Of a DNA stretch of 64,000 bases, positions 1-8,333 are shown piece by piece (the first letter of the stretch is position 1; the number at the start of each line of letters is the position of its first letter). Source of the stretch: Bacteroidota bacterium. GTDB taxonomy: Bacteria > Bacteroidota > Ignavibacteria > Ignavibacteriales > Ignavibacteriaceae. Location of the stretch: positions 81,364 through 145,363 of the forward strand of contig JAKAKL010000116.1 of NCBI GenBank assembly GCA_021824565.1, in the 5' to 3' direction. The notes below the pieces were generated by a model. That model ran no database searches and was not told the origin of the DNA. It saw nothing but the letters and a program-made list of their open reading frames with translations. Both the position numbers and the translations under genes were made by a program.

Positions 1-1
1 A

Positions 2-853
2 GAAGGATCGCTCAAAGATAAAGTTATTTTAATTACCGGCGGCGGAACCGGGCTTGGCAAAGCAATGGGAAAATACTTTGCAGAGCTTGGCGCCGATCTT
101 ATTATCTCCAGCCGCAAGCTTGACGTGCTTGAAAAGACCGCCGCTGAAATTCAATCTGCTGCCGGCAGAAATGTTTTACCTGTTCAATGCGATATAACCG
201 ATTATTCTCAAGTTGAAAATTTATTAAGAACAGCTCTGGAAAAATTCGGAAAAGTTGATTCGCTTGTTAATAATGCTGCGGGAAATTTTATCAGCCCGAC
301 TGAACGGCTTTCCAACCGCGCGTTCGATATTATTGTTAATATTGTTCTAAAAGGAACTTACAACTGCACATTAGCTTTCGGCAAAGATTGGATACAAAAA
401 AAACAAAGCGCTTCTGTTTTAAATATTGTTACAACTTATGCATGGACGGGCTCAGCTTATGTTGTTCCCTCGGCGGTCGCTAAAGCCGGAGTCTTAGCAC
501 TTACAAGATCGCTGGCAGTTGAATGGGCGAAATATAAAATTCGTTTTAACGCAATTGCGCCGGGTCTCTTTCCGACTAAAGGCGCGTGGGACAGACTGCT
601 CCCGGGAAATCTCGCCGAGAAATTCAATCCTGTAAAAAAAGTCCCCGCCGGCAGAAACGGCGAGCATCAAGAGCTTGCTAATCTTGCCGCTTATCTTGTT
701 TCGGATTTTTCTTCATTCGTTAATGGTGAAGTAATTACCATCGACGGCGGCGAGTGGCTGAAAGGTGCCGGACAATTTAATATGCTTGAAGCCGTGCCCG
801 ACAATATGTGGGATGAAATTGAAAAATTAGTTAGGAACGTAAAAGGAAGCTGA
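2..853 (+). CDS. SDR oxidoreductase, 2,4-dienoyl-CoA reductase-like (5' end outside window)
   Basis: Short-chain dehydrogenase/reductase, probably an NADPH-dependent 2,4-dienoyl-CoA reductase or related enoyl-CoA reductase of fatty-acid metabolism. The frame is open from base 2. The Rossmann motif TGGGTGLG lies upstream of the first ATG (65), so the real start is before the window. The NNAAGNF motif follows. At the active site, where most SDRs have YxxxK, the frame reads PSAVAK: Ser codon 470-472 and Lys codon 482-484. The context TGSAYVVPSAVAKAG and the following EWAKYKIRFNAIAPG closely match the dienoyl-CoA reductase branch, where Ser replaces Tyr. It ends just before a thioesterase gene, which suggests one acyl-CoA operon. 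The family is certain. The exact substrate is inferred. Confidence 0.85.
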   Translation, partial: EGSLKDKVILITGGGTGLGKAMGKYFAELGADLIISSRKLDVLEKTAAEIQSAAGRNVLPVQCDITDYSQVENLLRTALEKFGKVDSLVNNAAGNFISPTERLSNRAFDIIVNIVLKGTYNCTLAFGKDWIQKKQSASVLNIVTTYAWTGSAYVVPSAVAKAGVLALTRSLAVEWAKYKIRFNAIAPGLFPTKGAWDRLLPGNLAEKFNPVKKVPAGRNGEHQELANLAAYLVSDFSSFVNGEVITIDGGEWLKGAGQFNMLEAVPDNMWDEIEKLVRNVKGS

Positions 854-856
854 AGA

Positions 857-1315
857 TTGAAACCTTCTAAGAATAAAAAATTGTTTAGGCATACGCACGA
901 TGTCGTCGTGCGGTTTAATGAAGTAGATATGCTTCACATTTTGAATAACGCGGTTTACTTTAATTACATCGAGCAGGCAAGGATAAGATATGCTAAAGAT
1001 TTAGGCATACTTCCGCGCGAGGGTATTGCGCTCGACGATTCAACATTCTACATGGCTCGCAATGAAATAAATTATCTGAAGACGGCGCTGTTTGAAGACA
1101 AGCTTAGGATTTACACACGCGTTTCTTACATCAAGCACAGCAGCTTCGGCTTTGAGCACATTATAGAAAATGTGAAGACGAAGAAAATAATTGCAGAAGG
1201 CGCCGGCGTGCTTGTACATGTAAATCCATTCACAAAAAAATCTACTCCACTGCCCAAGGATTTCTTCAATAAAGTTATTAAGTTTGAAAAGGAAGTAAAC
1301 ATAATTAAAGATTAA
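857..1315 (+). CDS. Acyl-CoA thioesterase, 4HBT/YbgC-like hotdog fold
   Basis: A 152-residue hotdog-fold protein that would hydrolyse acyl-CoA thioesters in the cytoplasm. The N-terminal stretch VVRFNEVDMLHILNNAVYFNYIEQAR is the typical 4HBT signature: a catalytic Asp (in EVD) and the conserved asparagine and tyrosine region before helix 1. The start is TTG at 857, 3 nt after the SDR stop. AGGA at 843-846 is a suitable ribosome-binding site, and no ATG fits as well. Length is normal for YbgC/FcbC-type enzymes. Coupling with the SDR suggests a role in fatty acyl-CoA turnover. Chain-length preference cannot be read from the sequence. Confidence 0.8.
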   Translation: MKPSKNKKLFRHTHDVVVRFNEVDMLHILNNAVYFNYIEQARIRYAKDLGILPREGIALDDSTFYMARNEINYLKTALFEDKLRIYTRVSYIKHSSFGFEHIIENVKTKKIIAEGAGVLVHVNPFTKKSTPLPKDFFNKVIKFEKEVNIIKD

Positions 1316-1339
1316 TTTATTCATACCGGAGGGGCGCTT

Positions 1340-2029
1340 ATGCGTAAAATTATTTTTGATATTGAAACAGTATCCTTTCCTTTTGAAACTTTATCCGAAA
1401 GCCAGCAGGAATACTTGCTGCGCTCTTCCGAAAAAGAAAAGGACGAAATGCTTCGCGAAGAGAAAAAAGACGAGGCGATCCGTTTCTTAAGCCTTTACCC
1501 GTTTACCGCGAAAGTTATTTCAATCGGCATTTACGATGTGTCGAAAGAAAAATCCTATGTTTATTACGAGAGCGCATCAGAAGAGGAATTTCACGCCGAC
1601 GGAAAAGACGCGCAGTACAAAGGATTGTCCGAGCCGGAGATGCTGAAAGCATTCTGGAGGATCGTCGACGCTGCCGACCAGGTAATTACTTTTAACGGAA
1701 GGGCGTTTGACATCCCGTTCTTAATGATCCGCTCAGCCGTAAATAAAATTAAGCCTTCAAAGAATCTGCTGTCGAACAGGTATGATACTTCCCTGCATGT
1801 TGATCTGCTGGAACAATTTTCATTCTACGGCGGCATAAAAAAATTCAATCTGGATTTTTACTGCTACGCATTCGGCGTAAAGTCTCCCAAGTCGAAAGAA
1901 GTTTCCGGCATGGAAGTAAAGAATCTATACGAAGCGGGACGCATAAAGGAAATTGCCGTTTACTGCGGCGAGGACATATACGCTACTTACCAGCTATATA
2001 AGATCTGGGATGAGTTTTTGCATATTTAG
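1340..2029 (+). CDS. Predicted 3'-5' exonuclease, PolB-exonuclease-like (DEDD superfamily)
   Basis: A 229-residue stand-alone DnaQ/RNase H-fold exonuclease. Exo I is FDIET near the N terminus (Asp7 and Glu9, metal ligands). Exo II is ITFNGRAFDIPFL around residues 118-130. Exo III is CGEDIYATYQLY near the C terminus, with the final Asp and a Tyr. This order matches the PolB-proofreading-like proteins found as single-domain enzymes in many bacteria. No polymerase domain is present. CGGAGGGG at 1327-1334 is a strong ribosome-binding site. It probably trims DNA or RNA 3' ends in the cytoplasm; the substrate is unknown. The gene has higher GC codon use than most genes further on. Confidence 0.8.
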   Translation: MRKIIFDIETVSFPFETLSESQQEYLLRSSEKEKDEMLREEKKDEAIRFLSLYPFTAKVISIGIYDVSKEKSYVYYESASEEEFHADGKDAQYKGLSEPEMLKAFWRIVDAADQVITFNGRAFDIPFLMIRSAVNKIKPSKNLLSNRYDTSLHVDLLEQFSFYGGIKKFNLDFYCYAFGVKSPKSKEVSGMEVKNLYEAGRIKEIAVYCGEDIYATYQLYKIWDEFLHI

Positions 2030-2092
2030 GAAATATAAATAATGTATTTATAGGAATTAAACAATTAGAAACAAAATTTAAAGGTGAGTGCA

Positions 2093-3460
2093 ATGAAAAA
2101 GTTTTTATTACTTTGTTTAGTAATTTTTTCAGTTGATTTGTTTTGCCAAAACATCAACTATACTTTTTCAGAGTTAAAAGGGATGGAAGACCGGGAAGGA
2201 AATACGCATTTATTTTATAGGAAGTATTTTTCACAAGGAAATCCAACAAACTATTATACTGAAAATAGCATTTACCATTTGGATATAAAGAGCGGTGCCG
2301 ATTCCTTATTCCTTAAAGATTTATCATATTATTATCTACCGAACGGTTTTGGAGACGACCAGCATATTTTTGACTATGAGTTTTGGAATAATGATCCTTC
2401 AAAATATATTTTTTCAGGCGGTGACTGTGGAATTGATTGTGTAGGATATGTCCATAGATTTGATGAAACTTTATTTGATAATATATTTTTCTTTGACTGG
2501 AATTTTAAACTTCAGATCTCAAAACAAAATGACAGCTTGCTGTATTCCACTTCTGAACATATGCTTGTAAAAAGTACTGATGGCGGAAGAAACTGGTTCA
2601 TTGTTGATTCAACCGCAATAAGAAATCTATTATCATTATCGCCATTCAATGATAATGAAATCTTTGTGCAGAATGAAAATAATGCAATTGATAAATCCAA
2701 TGATGGAGGGATAACATACCATACTGCTGATACTTCAAAAGTATTCGACTATCCATTGCCTGCTATTTTTTATTATGATAAAGATTCTATCACCTATTAC
2801 AGAACTTCATGCTATTATGACGGTACAAAATATATCTCTGCTTTATATGTTTCTAAAGCTAAAGGCGAATCAAATACATGGCGGACAAAATATTCCAGTT
2901 CTAATAATGTTTATCTTTCAATTGATGATTCTGTTTCCGGTTCAATTTATTTAGCGGATGGCAACAAAATACTTGAATCAACAGATTATGGAAATACATT
3001 TAATGTTTACAAAGCTCTTGATTCTTCTATTGTCGGAATATATAAAAAGCCTTCATCCAGTATTCTTTATGCGGCAACCAGGTTTGATATTTATGAAATA
3101 ACTCCGTCTCTCATTAAATCGATTAAGCATCTTACAGTTGACGTTAAGTATGATAAGAATAATTTGCCGTCAGAATATTTTCTTTACCAGAACTATCCGA
3201 ATCCTTTCAATCCCTCAACAACTATCAGATATCAAATTCCGAAATCCGGCTTTGTTACTCTTAAAGTTTATGACATTCTTGGAAGAGAAACTGCAGCGCT
3301 TGTAAATGAATTCCAAACTGCCGGAGAACATACAGTTCAATTCTCAACAGACGACAAACAACAAACTAAAAACAATAAAGTATTTTCAAGCGGCGTTTAT
3401 TTCTATCAATTAAAATCTGGTGATTATTCGGCTATTAAGAAAATGGTTTTACTTAAATAA
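2093..3460 (+). CDS. T9SS cargo protein with Asp-box repeats and Por sorting domain
   Basis: Secreted or cell-surface protein of about 455 residues. The ATG at 2093 is preferred over the in-frame GTG at 2084 because AAGG at 2080-2083 is correctly spaced and the protein then begins with a clean signal peptide (MKKFLLLCLVIFSVDLFCQ). The central part has Asp-box/BNR-like motifs (STDGGRNW, SNDGGITY, STDYGNTF), typical of beta-propeller blades. The last ~85 residues are a type A sorting domain: NYPNPFNPSTTIRYQIP, then GFVTLKVYDILGRE and a final GVYFYQLKSGDYSAIKKMVLLK-like tail. That domain directs export through the type IX system and is cleaved. The ligand or enzymatic role is unknown. No T9SS machinery gene is in the window. 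Confidence 0.85.
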   Translation: MKKFLLLCLVIFSVDLFCQNINYTFSELKGMEDREGNTHLFYRKYFSQGNPTNYYTENSIYHLDIKSGADSLFLKDLSYYYLPNGFGDDQHIFDYEFWNNDPSKYIFSGGDCGIDCVGYVHRFDETLFDNIFFFDWNFKLQISKQNDSLLYSTSEHMLVKSTDGGRNWFIVDSTAIRNLLSLSPFNDNEIFVQNENNAIDKSNDGGITYHTADTSKVFDYPLPAIFYYDKDSITYYRTSCYYDGTKYISALYVSKAKGESNTWRTKYSSSNNVYLSIDDSVSGSIYLADGNKILESTDYGNTFNVYKALDSSIVGIYKKPSSSILYAATRFDIYEITPSLIKSIKHLTVDVKYDKNNLPSEYFLYQNYPNPFNPSTTIRYQIPKSGFVTLKVYDILGRETAALVNEFQTAGEHTVQFSTDDKQQTKNNKVFSSGVYFYQLKSGDYSAIKKMVLLK

Positions 3461-3657
3461 ATTCTACTCTGGTTCTCGCATAATCTCCTGTAGCATCCGC
3501 TTAACGTTTTGCTTTTTGCTGATGACGCAAATAATGTGACAAATGCACCAACAATATCGGCAAAATGCCTTTAACTATTAAAGAAATGCGTTTTTGCTCG
3601 ATTTTAAGGCTTTTCCTAACTTTTTCATCAGTTTTAGCAGCTCATAAATCTCAATAA

Positions 3658-3868
3658 AAAGCTTTATAACCTATTTGGAAAGCTTTTCCATCTACTTCTA
3701 AAGCTTTTCTACCTACTTCCAAAGCTTTCTTATCTACTTGGAAAGCTTTTCTATCTACTTGGAAAGCTTTTCTATCTACTTGGAAAGCTTTTCTACCTAC
3801 TTGGAAAGCTTTTCTATCTACTTAAAAAGCTTTTCTATCTACTTCTAAAGCTTTCCTACCTCAATTAA
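3658..3868. repeat. 21-bp tandem repeat, ten units
   Basis: The core AAAGCT occurs at 3658, 3679, 3700, 3721, 3742, 3763, 3784, 3805, 3826 and 3847, exactly 21 bp apart each time. A typical unit is GGAAAGCTTTTCTATCTACT plus one T. Central units are near-identical and the flanks are increasingly degenerate, with decayed echoes on both sides. Because 21 is a multiple of 3, one forward frame reads KAFLSTW repeatedly from 3679 until a stop after the unit at 3805. There is no start codon or ribosome-binding site, so I do not call a gene. It lies between two convergent T9SS genes. Confidence 0.9.
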
Positions 3869-3997
3869 TACCTTTCCAGTTTCCATTAATAGCTTCACGA
3901 ACTATAGTTAAAGCTTACCAACTTCTTTACTGAACTTCCCCGCTTCCATTGAAAGTCCCGAAATCTCTGCATATATAAGCTTCTTTACATTTTTTTT

Positions 3998-4098
3998 GTT
4001 ACACGGAGAACCACAAAGTTCGCACAGAGAACCACAGAGATTGAGAAATTAAAATACTCTGTGGTTCTCTGTGTTGCCTCGGTGAAACTCTGTGTAAC
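3998..4098. repeat. Long inverted repeat / hairpin between convergent genes
   Basis: A perfect 17-bp stem pairs CACAGAGAACCACAGAG (4023-4039) with its complement at 4057-4073 around a 17-nt AT-rich loop. An outer 7-bp pair (GTTACAC 3998-4004, GTGTAAC 4092-4098) encloses it. The bases between repeat the same CACAGAG/GAACCACA words imperfectly. It sits 65-165 bp past the stop of the reverse-strand T9SS gene at 4163. It may act as a transcription barrier, but it has no clean U-tract and looks more like a dispersed repeat family member than a simple terminator. Confidence 0.8.
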
Positions 4099-4162
4099 TA
4101 TAAATCCGTTATCAAAATTTAGAATGTAAAGTCATTTGAGCGCAGTACACAAGCATAAATAA

Positions 4163-5677
4163 TTATTTCAGAAGAATCAGCTTACGGGTAGCCGAAAAAT
4201 TCCCGGCATTAATCCTATAATAATATATTCCGCTCGCAAGACGGCTTGCATCAAACTGAACTTTATAATCACCGGAAAGCTTTTCTTCATTAACAAGAGT
4301 CGCTATTTCCTTTCCAAGTGAGTTGTAAACTTTTAAAGTAACAAAGCCTTCTTTTGGAATTGAATAACTAATTATAGTAACCGGATTAAAAGGATTGGGA
4401 TAGTTCTGCGCAAGTTTGTATCCCGAAGGCAGCACATTATTATTCTCATCGACCGGAGTTTTTATTGAATCCGGCACAACGAAATTATTATTATACGCAG
4501 CCTGCGCGATAAACTTTTTATTTAAGAGATCCTGCAAATCACTCCCCATAATAATTGATGTAGTGTAATCTTCACTCGTCCATTTCTTAAAAGCAAAAGG
4601 TCCGCTTCCTATGATCATTATAATATTACCATTTGAGATATTTGGACCTATACCTCCCATCATATTTGTCCACATCACTTCATTATTCTTGGGCCAGGCG
4701 CCTGTTGAATCTTTATTTGGAATATAAGTAAGTGTTATCGACGTAATACCAACCGGATTAGGATTTCCAGGAGTGCCAAGATTGCCAATGCCAAGGTATC
4801 CAGTTTTCCAATTTCCAGGATTGCCTACTCCGCCAGGTGCCCATGCATAAACTAACTGATTAGAAGAATCATAAGAAGCAGAGTTATATGGTTCAGTTAA
4901 ATTTGCTCCTCCAATACCGGGGTCGCATAGTATACCAAATACTGCCTTGTTATAATCATAGTCAGAAATATTCCAAACTTTATACTTCACAAAGATAATA
5001 TCCTGCAACAAAGAGTCTTTCCATTGAAACTCTCTTACCTCCGTACGCAATCCTAATCCGCCTCTTGCCGAATCAGATGCAATCGGGAAATATTTATATG
5101 GAGGTTTTGTGAATTTTTTATCCTGAGAATCGTCAAGTACAAAATAAGATTCTTCATCTGCATTGAAAGCATCCTTGCCGAAATAGCCGTACCAATGACC
5201 ATTGTAATCAGCAGTGAGATTCAATGCCGGGGGCCATTGCGCGGGCCAGGTGGTTTTGTCTATGCTTATTGCAGGGCTTGAATTTCCAGAATTGCAATAA
5301 CCTGATACAGGCTCAAAACCCCATGGCGTACCTGTTATTGGGTCATAGCTATACTGTTCTCTATATGCAGTTTCTACTGGATGCACAATTAAAGTATCAC
5401 CCGGCGCCGTAACTTCGGCACCAACCATAAAGGTATAGCCATCAAGATAATTATGCCCGCTTCCTGCTGGCCACTCGCAAGTAGGATAAAATGCCCATTT
5501 ACCTATTTCAAGATCATTATAGAAAAGTGTGTTTATTTTATTTCCGAGCATAGTGCCTTGTCGTCTATTGTTATAGTTTCCAAGGTTATCATCTCTAAAG
5601 CGCTGAATGCTGTCCGGTACCTGCGCAAGCAATACTGTAGTGAAGAGAAGCGCCGTTAATAATGTTCGACTAATCAT
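4163..5677 (-). CDS. T9SS cargo protein with Por sorting domain, unknown N-terminal region
   Basis: A 504-residue secreted protein. The start ATG at 5677 has a strong ribosome-binding site (GCGGAGGAC) and is followed by a signal peptide (MISRTLLTALLFTTVLLAQ). The central 400 residues are rich in Gly, Asn, Trp and Tyr. They do not match a fold that I can name. The C-terminal 85 residues are a type A sorting domain (NYPNPFNPVTIISYSIP, then GFVTLKVYNSLGKE, then GIYYYRINAGNFSATRKLILLK-like end), closely similar to that of the convergent gene at 2093. It should be exported and anchored or released by the type IX system. Substrate or function is unknown. Confidence 0.8.
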   Translation of the reverse strand: MISRTLLTALLFTTVLLAQVPDSIQRFRDDNLGNYNNRRQGTMLGNKINTLFYNDLEIGKWAFYPTCEWPAGSGHNYLDGYTFMVGAEVTAPGDTLIVHPVETAYREQYSYDPITGTPWGFEPVSGYCNSGNSSPAISIDKTTWPAQWPPALNLTADYNGHWYGYFGKDAFNADEESYFVLDDSQDKKFTKPPYKYFPIASDSARGGLGLRTEVREFQWKDSLLQDIIFVKYKVWNISDYDYNKAVFGILCDPGIGGANLTEPYNSASYDSSNQLVYAWAPGGVGNPGNWKTGYLGIGNLGTPGNPNPVGITSITLTYIPNKDSTGAWPKNNEVMWTNMMGGIGPNISNGNIIMIIGSGPFAFKKWTSEDYTTSIIMGSDLQDLLNKKFIAQAAYNNNFVVPDSIKTPVDENNNVLPSGYKLAQNYPNPFNPVTIISYSIPKEGFVTLKVYNSLGKEIATLVNEEKLSGDYKVQFDASRLASGIYYYRINAGNFSATRKLILLK

Positions 5678-5900
5678 TTGTCCTCCGCTGAATTTACTAA
5701 TACTATGGTTTACCTTTTAAAATCAATTAATTAATTTACATGATTAATACTCGTGAGCTGATCAAACGTGTCATTCCCGGATTCATAAATGCATACCCTA
5801 ATCATACCTTTTCAAACCTTAGGGCAAAATTAAATAGAATTTATATGAATAAACAGCAACGCGGAAATATTTTTATTAGTTGCTCAGACAGAGAATTAGG
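5678..5900. other. Intergenic, AT-rich
   Basis: A 223-bp spacer that must hold the promoter of the reverse-strand T9SS gene. I see only its ribosome-binding site at about 5680-5690. No RNA gene, repeat or strong terminator is apparent. Confidence 0.5.
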
Positions 5901-6335
5901 CTAAATATATTTCTTAGCTTCTTCGCGGACTTTTTGTAATATGCTTGTAAGACCCATATTTTTCCTCATCGATAAGCTCTCGCTGAATATCTTAGTAATA
6001 ATATCATCTGGAATATTCCGGATCAGCGCTGGAGGTTCTCCGTTTAGCGTCAGCTGAAGAATTACAACGAAGGCTCTTGCAGATAAGCCCTGCGGGTTTT
6101 CAACTGCGAAGTGAAAATTTATTTTGTTTGATGGATCAAGCGTTGACCACACGTATGCGTTCGACTCGCACATCAAAGCTTTATGATCTTCCGGGTAAGG
6201 CGGCGCGGCTATTTCCTCCGGCACGACTTTGTACTTTGATGCGAAGTCAATAAGCATCTCGATTCGATCCTGCTCCGGCAATGACAATAAAGTCTCAGCA
6301 ATATCTTTGAGCTTTTGCGGATATTCGTTCATCAT
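5901..6335 (-). CDS. SufE family Fe-S cluster sulfur-acceptor protein
   Basis: A 144-residue SufE/CsdE-like protein. SufE accepts persulfide sulfur from the cysteine desulfurase SufS and passes it to the SufB scaffold in the cytoplasm. The layout fits: an N-terminal helix pair (LKDIAETLLSLPEQDRIEMLIDFA), then the loop ALMCESNAYVW, where Cys56 is the expected persulfide carrier (SufE proteins usually read GCxSxVW). After it come a beta-strand segment and helices with a LTLNGEPPALI motif resembling the family's YNGKTPEEI. No sufS, sufB, sufC or sufD lies nearby, so it is an isolated copy. Start ATG at 6335; a second ATG follows directly. Confidence 0.75.
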   Translation of the reverse strand: MMNEYPQKLKDIAETLLSLPEQDRIEMLIDFASKYKVVPEEIAAPPYPEDHKALMCESNAYVWSTLDPSNKINFHFAVENPQGLSARAFVVILQLTLNGEPPALIRNIPDDIITKIFSESLSMRKNMGLTSILQKVREEAKKYI

Positions 6336-6368
6336 GAGTCGATTAGAATTTGGTTTTAAATTGAAATG

Positions 6369-6593
6369 CTAAACTTCTTTTGCAGCTTTTTCATTTTTCT
6401 TCGGGCTGCCGTACAGTGATGTTATAATAAATCCAAGCAGCAAGCCGATAAAAAAGGTAATCGACATCAATACAATCGTCGACATCTGGAATTTCCAGAG
6501 AAATGCATTTACCGGAATTACATTTGTATTTTGCGAAACGAAAATCGTAAATAGAACAACCAGAAGCATGATCAATATAATTCTAAATTTCAT
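6369..6593 (-). CDS. LapA-domain (DUF1049) small inner-membrane protein
   Basis: A 74-residue protein with two membrane helices (about residues 3-22 and 40-62) separated by a short loop containing SQNTNVIPVNAFLWKFQMS. The pattern VSQNTxxxxVxFLxWxFxxS followed by GLLLGFI is the LapA/DUF1049 signature. In Enterobacteria, LapA works with LapB in controlling lipopolysaccharide synthesis; outside that group the role is not established. The C terminus is a charged cytoplasmic tail. It lies between sufE-like and methylmalonyl-CoA mutase genes on the same strand with short gaps, so co-transcription is possible. Confidence 0.7.
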   Translation of the reverse strand: MKFRIILIMLLVVLFTIFVSQNTNVIPVNAFLWKFQMSTIVLMSITFFIGLLLGFIITSLYGSPKKNEKAAKEV

Positions 6594-6621
6594 AACGTCT
6601 CATAGTTATTTCAAATGAAAA

Positions 6622-8304
6622 TTAAATTACCACTCGTTCAACATATTCACCGAATATCTCTCGCATAGTGTTGCATATTTCTCCAACGCTTGCGTAAGCC
6701 TTCACGGCTTCCAGGATATACGGCATAAGGTTATCGGTGCATGAGGCGGCGCGTTTTAAATTTGCCAGAGCGAGATTAACGTCGTTATTATTTCTTTCAC
6801 CGCGGACTTTTCTTAAAAAATTAATTTGTTCTTCCTGAGTTTTTATATCAATCTTCAGTAGATCGGGCTTTTGATTTTCTTCAACTTGAAATTTATTAAC
6901 GCCTACAACTATTCTCTCACCGCTTTCTATTTTCTTTTCGAACTCGTAAGCAGCTTTTTGAATTTCAGATTGGACGTAGCCTGATTCAATCGCCGCAATC
7001 ATTCCGCCGAGAGAATCAATTTTATTAATATAAGCTTCCGCCTCCTCTTCGATCTTATCAGTAAGAGATTCGATAAAGAATGAACCGGCTAACGGATCGA
7101 TTGTATTGGTAACTCCGCTTTCGTACGCGACAATTTGCTGTGTGCGAAGCGCGGTCATCGCAGACGCTTCGGTCGGCAGAGCAAGCGCTTCATCTTTACC
7201 GTTTGTATGAAGACTTTGGGCTCCTCCCAAAACAGCGGCGAGAGTTTGGATCGTTACTCGGCTTATGTTATTATCGATCTGCTGGGCAGTTAATGCAGAG
7301 CCGGCAGTCTGGCTGTGGAAACGAAGCATTAAAGATTTTTGTTCTTCAGCTTTAAATCTTTCTTTCATTATTTTTGCCCAAAGCCTGCGCGCTGCTCTAA
7401 ACTTGGCGATCTCTTCAAACAAATCGATATGAGAGTTAAAGAAGAAAGAAAGCTGTCCGGCAAAATCGTCAACGTTAAGACCGGCAGATAAAGCCGCTTC
7501 AACATAAGCGATTCCGTTTGCTAGAGTAAACCCCGCTTCCTGCGCGGCTGTCGACCCTGCTTCGCGAATATGATAACCGGAAATAGAAATTGTATTCCAC
7601 TTCGGAACTTCGTCCGCACAATACTTAAAGATATCAGTCACTAATCTCATCGATGCTTTAGGCGGAAAAATATAAGTACCGCGTGCGATATATTCTTTCA
7701 AAATATCATTCTGAATCGTTCCGCTGATTTTATTTTTAGGGACGCCTTGTTTTTCGGCAACTGCTATATACATCGCAAGCAAAACAGATGCAGATGCGTT
7801 GATGGTCATCGAGGTAGAAATTTTATCGAGAGGAATTTGATCGAAAAGAATTTCCATATCGGCAAGAGTATCAATTGCAACGCCGACGCGTCCCACTTCT
7901 CCAAATGCAGCAGGATCATCGCTGTCATATCCAATTTGGGTAGGAAGATCAAAAGCGACAGAAAGACCGGAAGTTCCGTGAGAAAGCAAATATTTATAGC
8001 GGTTGTTTGATTCTTTAGCGGAGCCGAAGCCGGCATACTGGCGCATAGTCCAGAGCTTTCCTCTATACATTGTCGGTTGAATGCCGCGCGTAAAAGGATA
8101 CTCGCCAGGAAAGCCGAGCTTTGTCAGGTAATCTTTTTCGTTTGAATAATTTTCATAATAAAGAGGTTCGATATTTTCAAACGAAATTGTAGAAAAAACT
8201 TTTTGCCGCTCGGGATATTTATTGATGAAGCTGTAATAAGTATTTTTTTCCCAATTCTCATAAGCTTTTTGGGCTTTGTTTTTCAAATCTTCCATGCCGG
8301 TCAT
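6622..8304 (-). CDS. Methylmalonyl-CoA mutase, catalytic (large) subunit without B12 domain
   Basis: Radical TIM-barrel subunit of adenosylcobalamin-dependent methylmalonyl-CoA mutase, interconverting succinyl-CoA and (R)-methylmalonyl-CoA (propionate metabolism). At 560 residues it covers only the substrate-binding barrel. The C-terminal cobalamin-binding domain (DxHxxG) is absent, so a separate small subunit is needed. Diagnostic residues favour the true mutase over isobutyryl-CoA mutase: Tyr90 in MRQYAGF and Arg208 in ARGTYIFPP correspond to the Tyr89/Arg207 pair of the Propionibacterium enzyme. [21 protein letters not shown] and RFHSQTAG are also conserved. GGAA seven bases before the ATG at 8304 supports the start. 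The small subunit, epimerase and MeaB are not in the window. Confidence 0.9.
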   Translation of the reverse strand: MTGMEDLKNKAQKAYENWEKNTYYSFINKYPERQKVFSTISFENIEPLYYENYSNEKDYLTKLGFPGEYPFTRGIQPTMYRGKLWTMRQYAGFGSAKESNNRYKYLLSHGTSGLSVAFDLPTQIGYDSDDPAAFGEVGRVGVAIDTLADMEILFDQIPLDKISTSMTINASASVLLAMYIAVAEKQGVPKNKISGTIQNDILKEYIARGTYIFPPKASMRLVTDIFKYCADEVPKWNTISISGYHIREAGSTAAQEAGFTLANGIAYVEAALSAGLNVDDFAGQLSFFFNSHIDLFEEIAKFRAARRLWAKIMKERFKAEEQKSLMLRFHSQTAGSALTAQQIDNNISRVTIQTLAAVLGGAQSLHTNGKDEALALPTEASAMTALRTQQIVAYESGVTNTIDPLAGSFFIESLTDKIEEEAEAYINKIDSLGGMIAAIESGYVQSEIQKAAYEFEKKIESGERIVVGVNKFQVEENQKPDLLKIDIKTQEEQINFLRKVRGERNNNDVNLALANLKRAASCTDNLMPYILEAVKAYASVGEICNTMREIFGEYVERVVI

Positions 8305-8333
8305 AAAGCATTTCCAACTTAGATGTAGTATTG

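Noticed and set aside
3658..3868. CRISPR array
   Set aside because: The repeat is 21 bp with no unique spacers between units; it is a simple tandem array.
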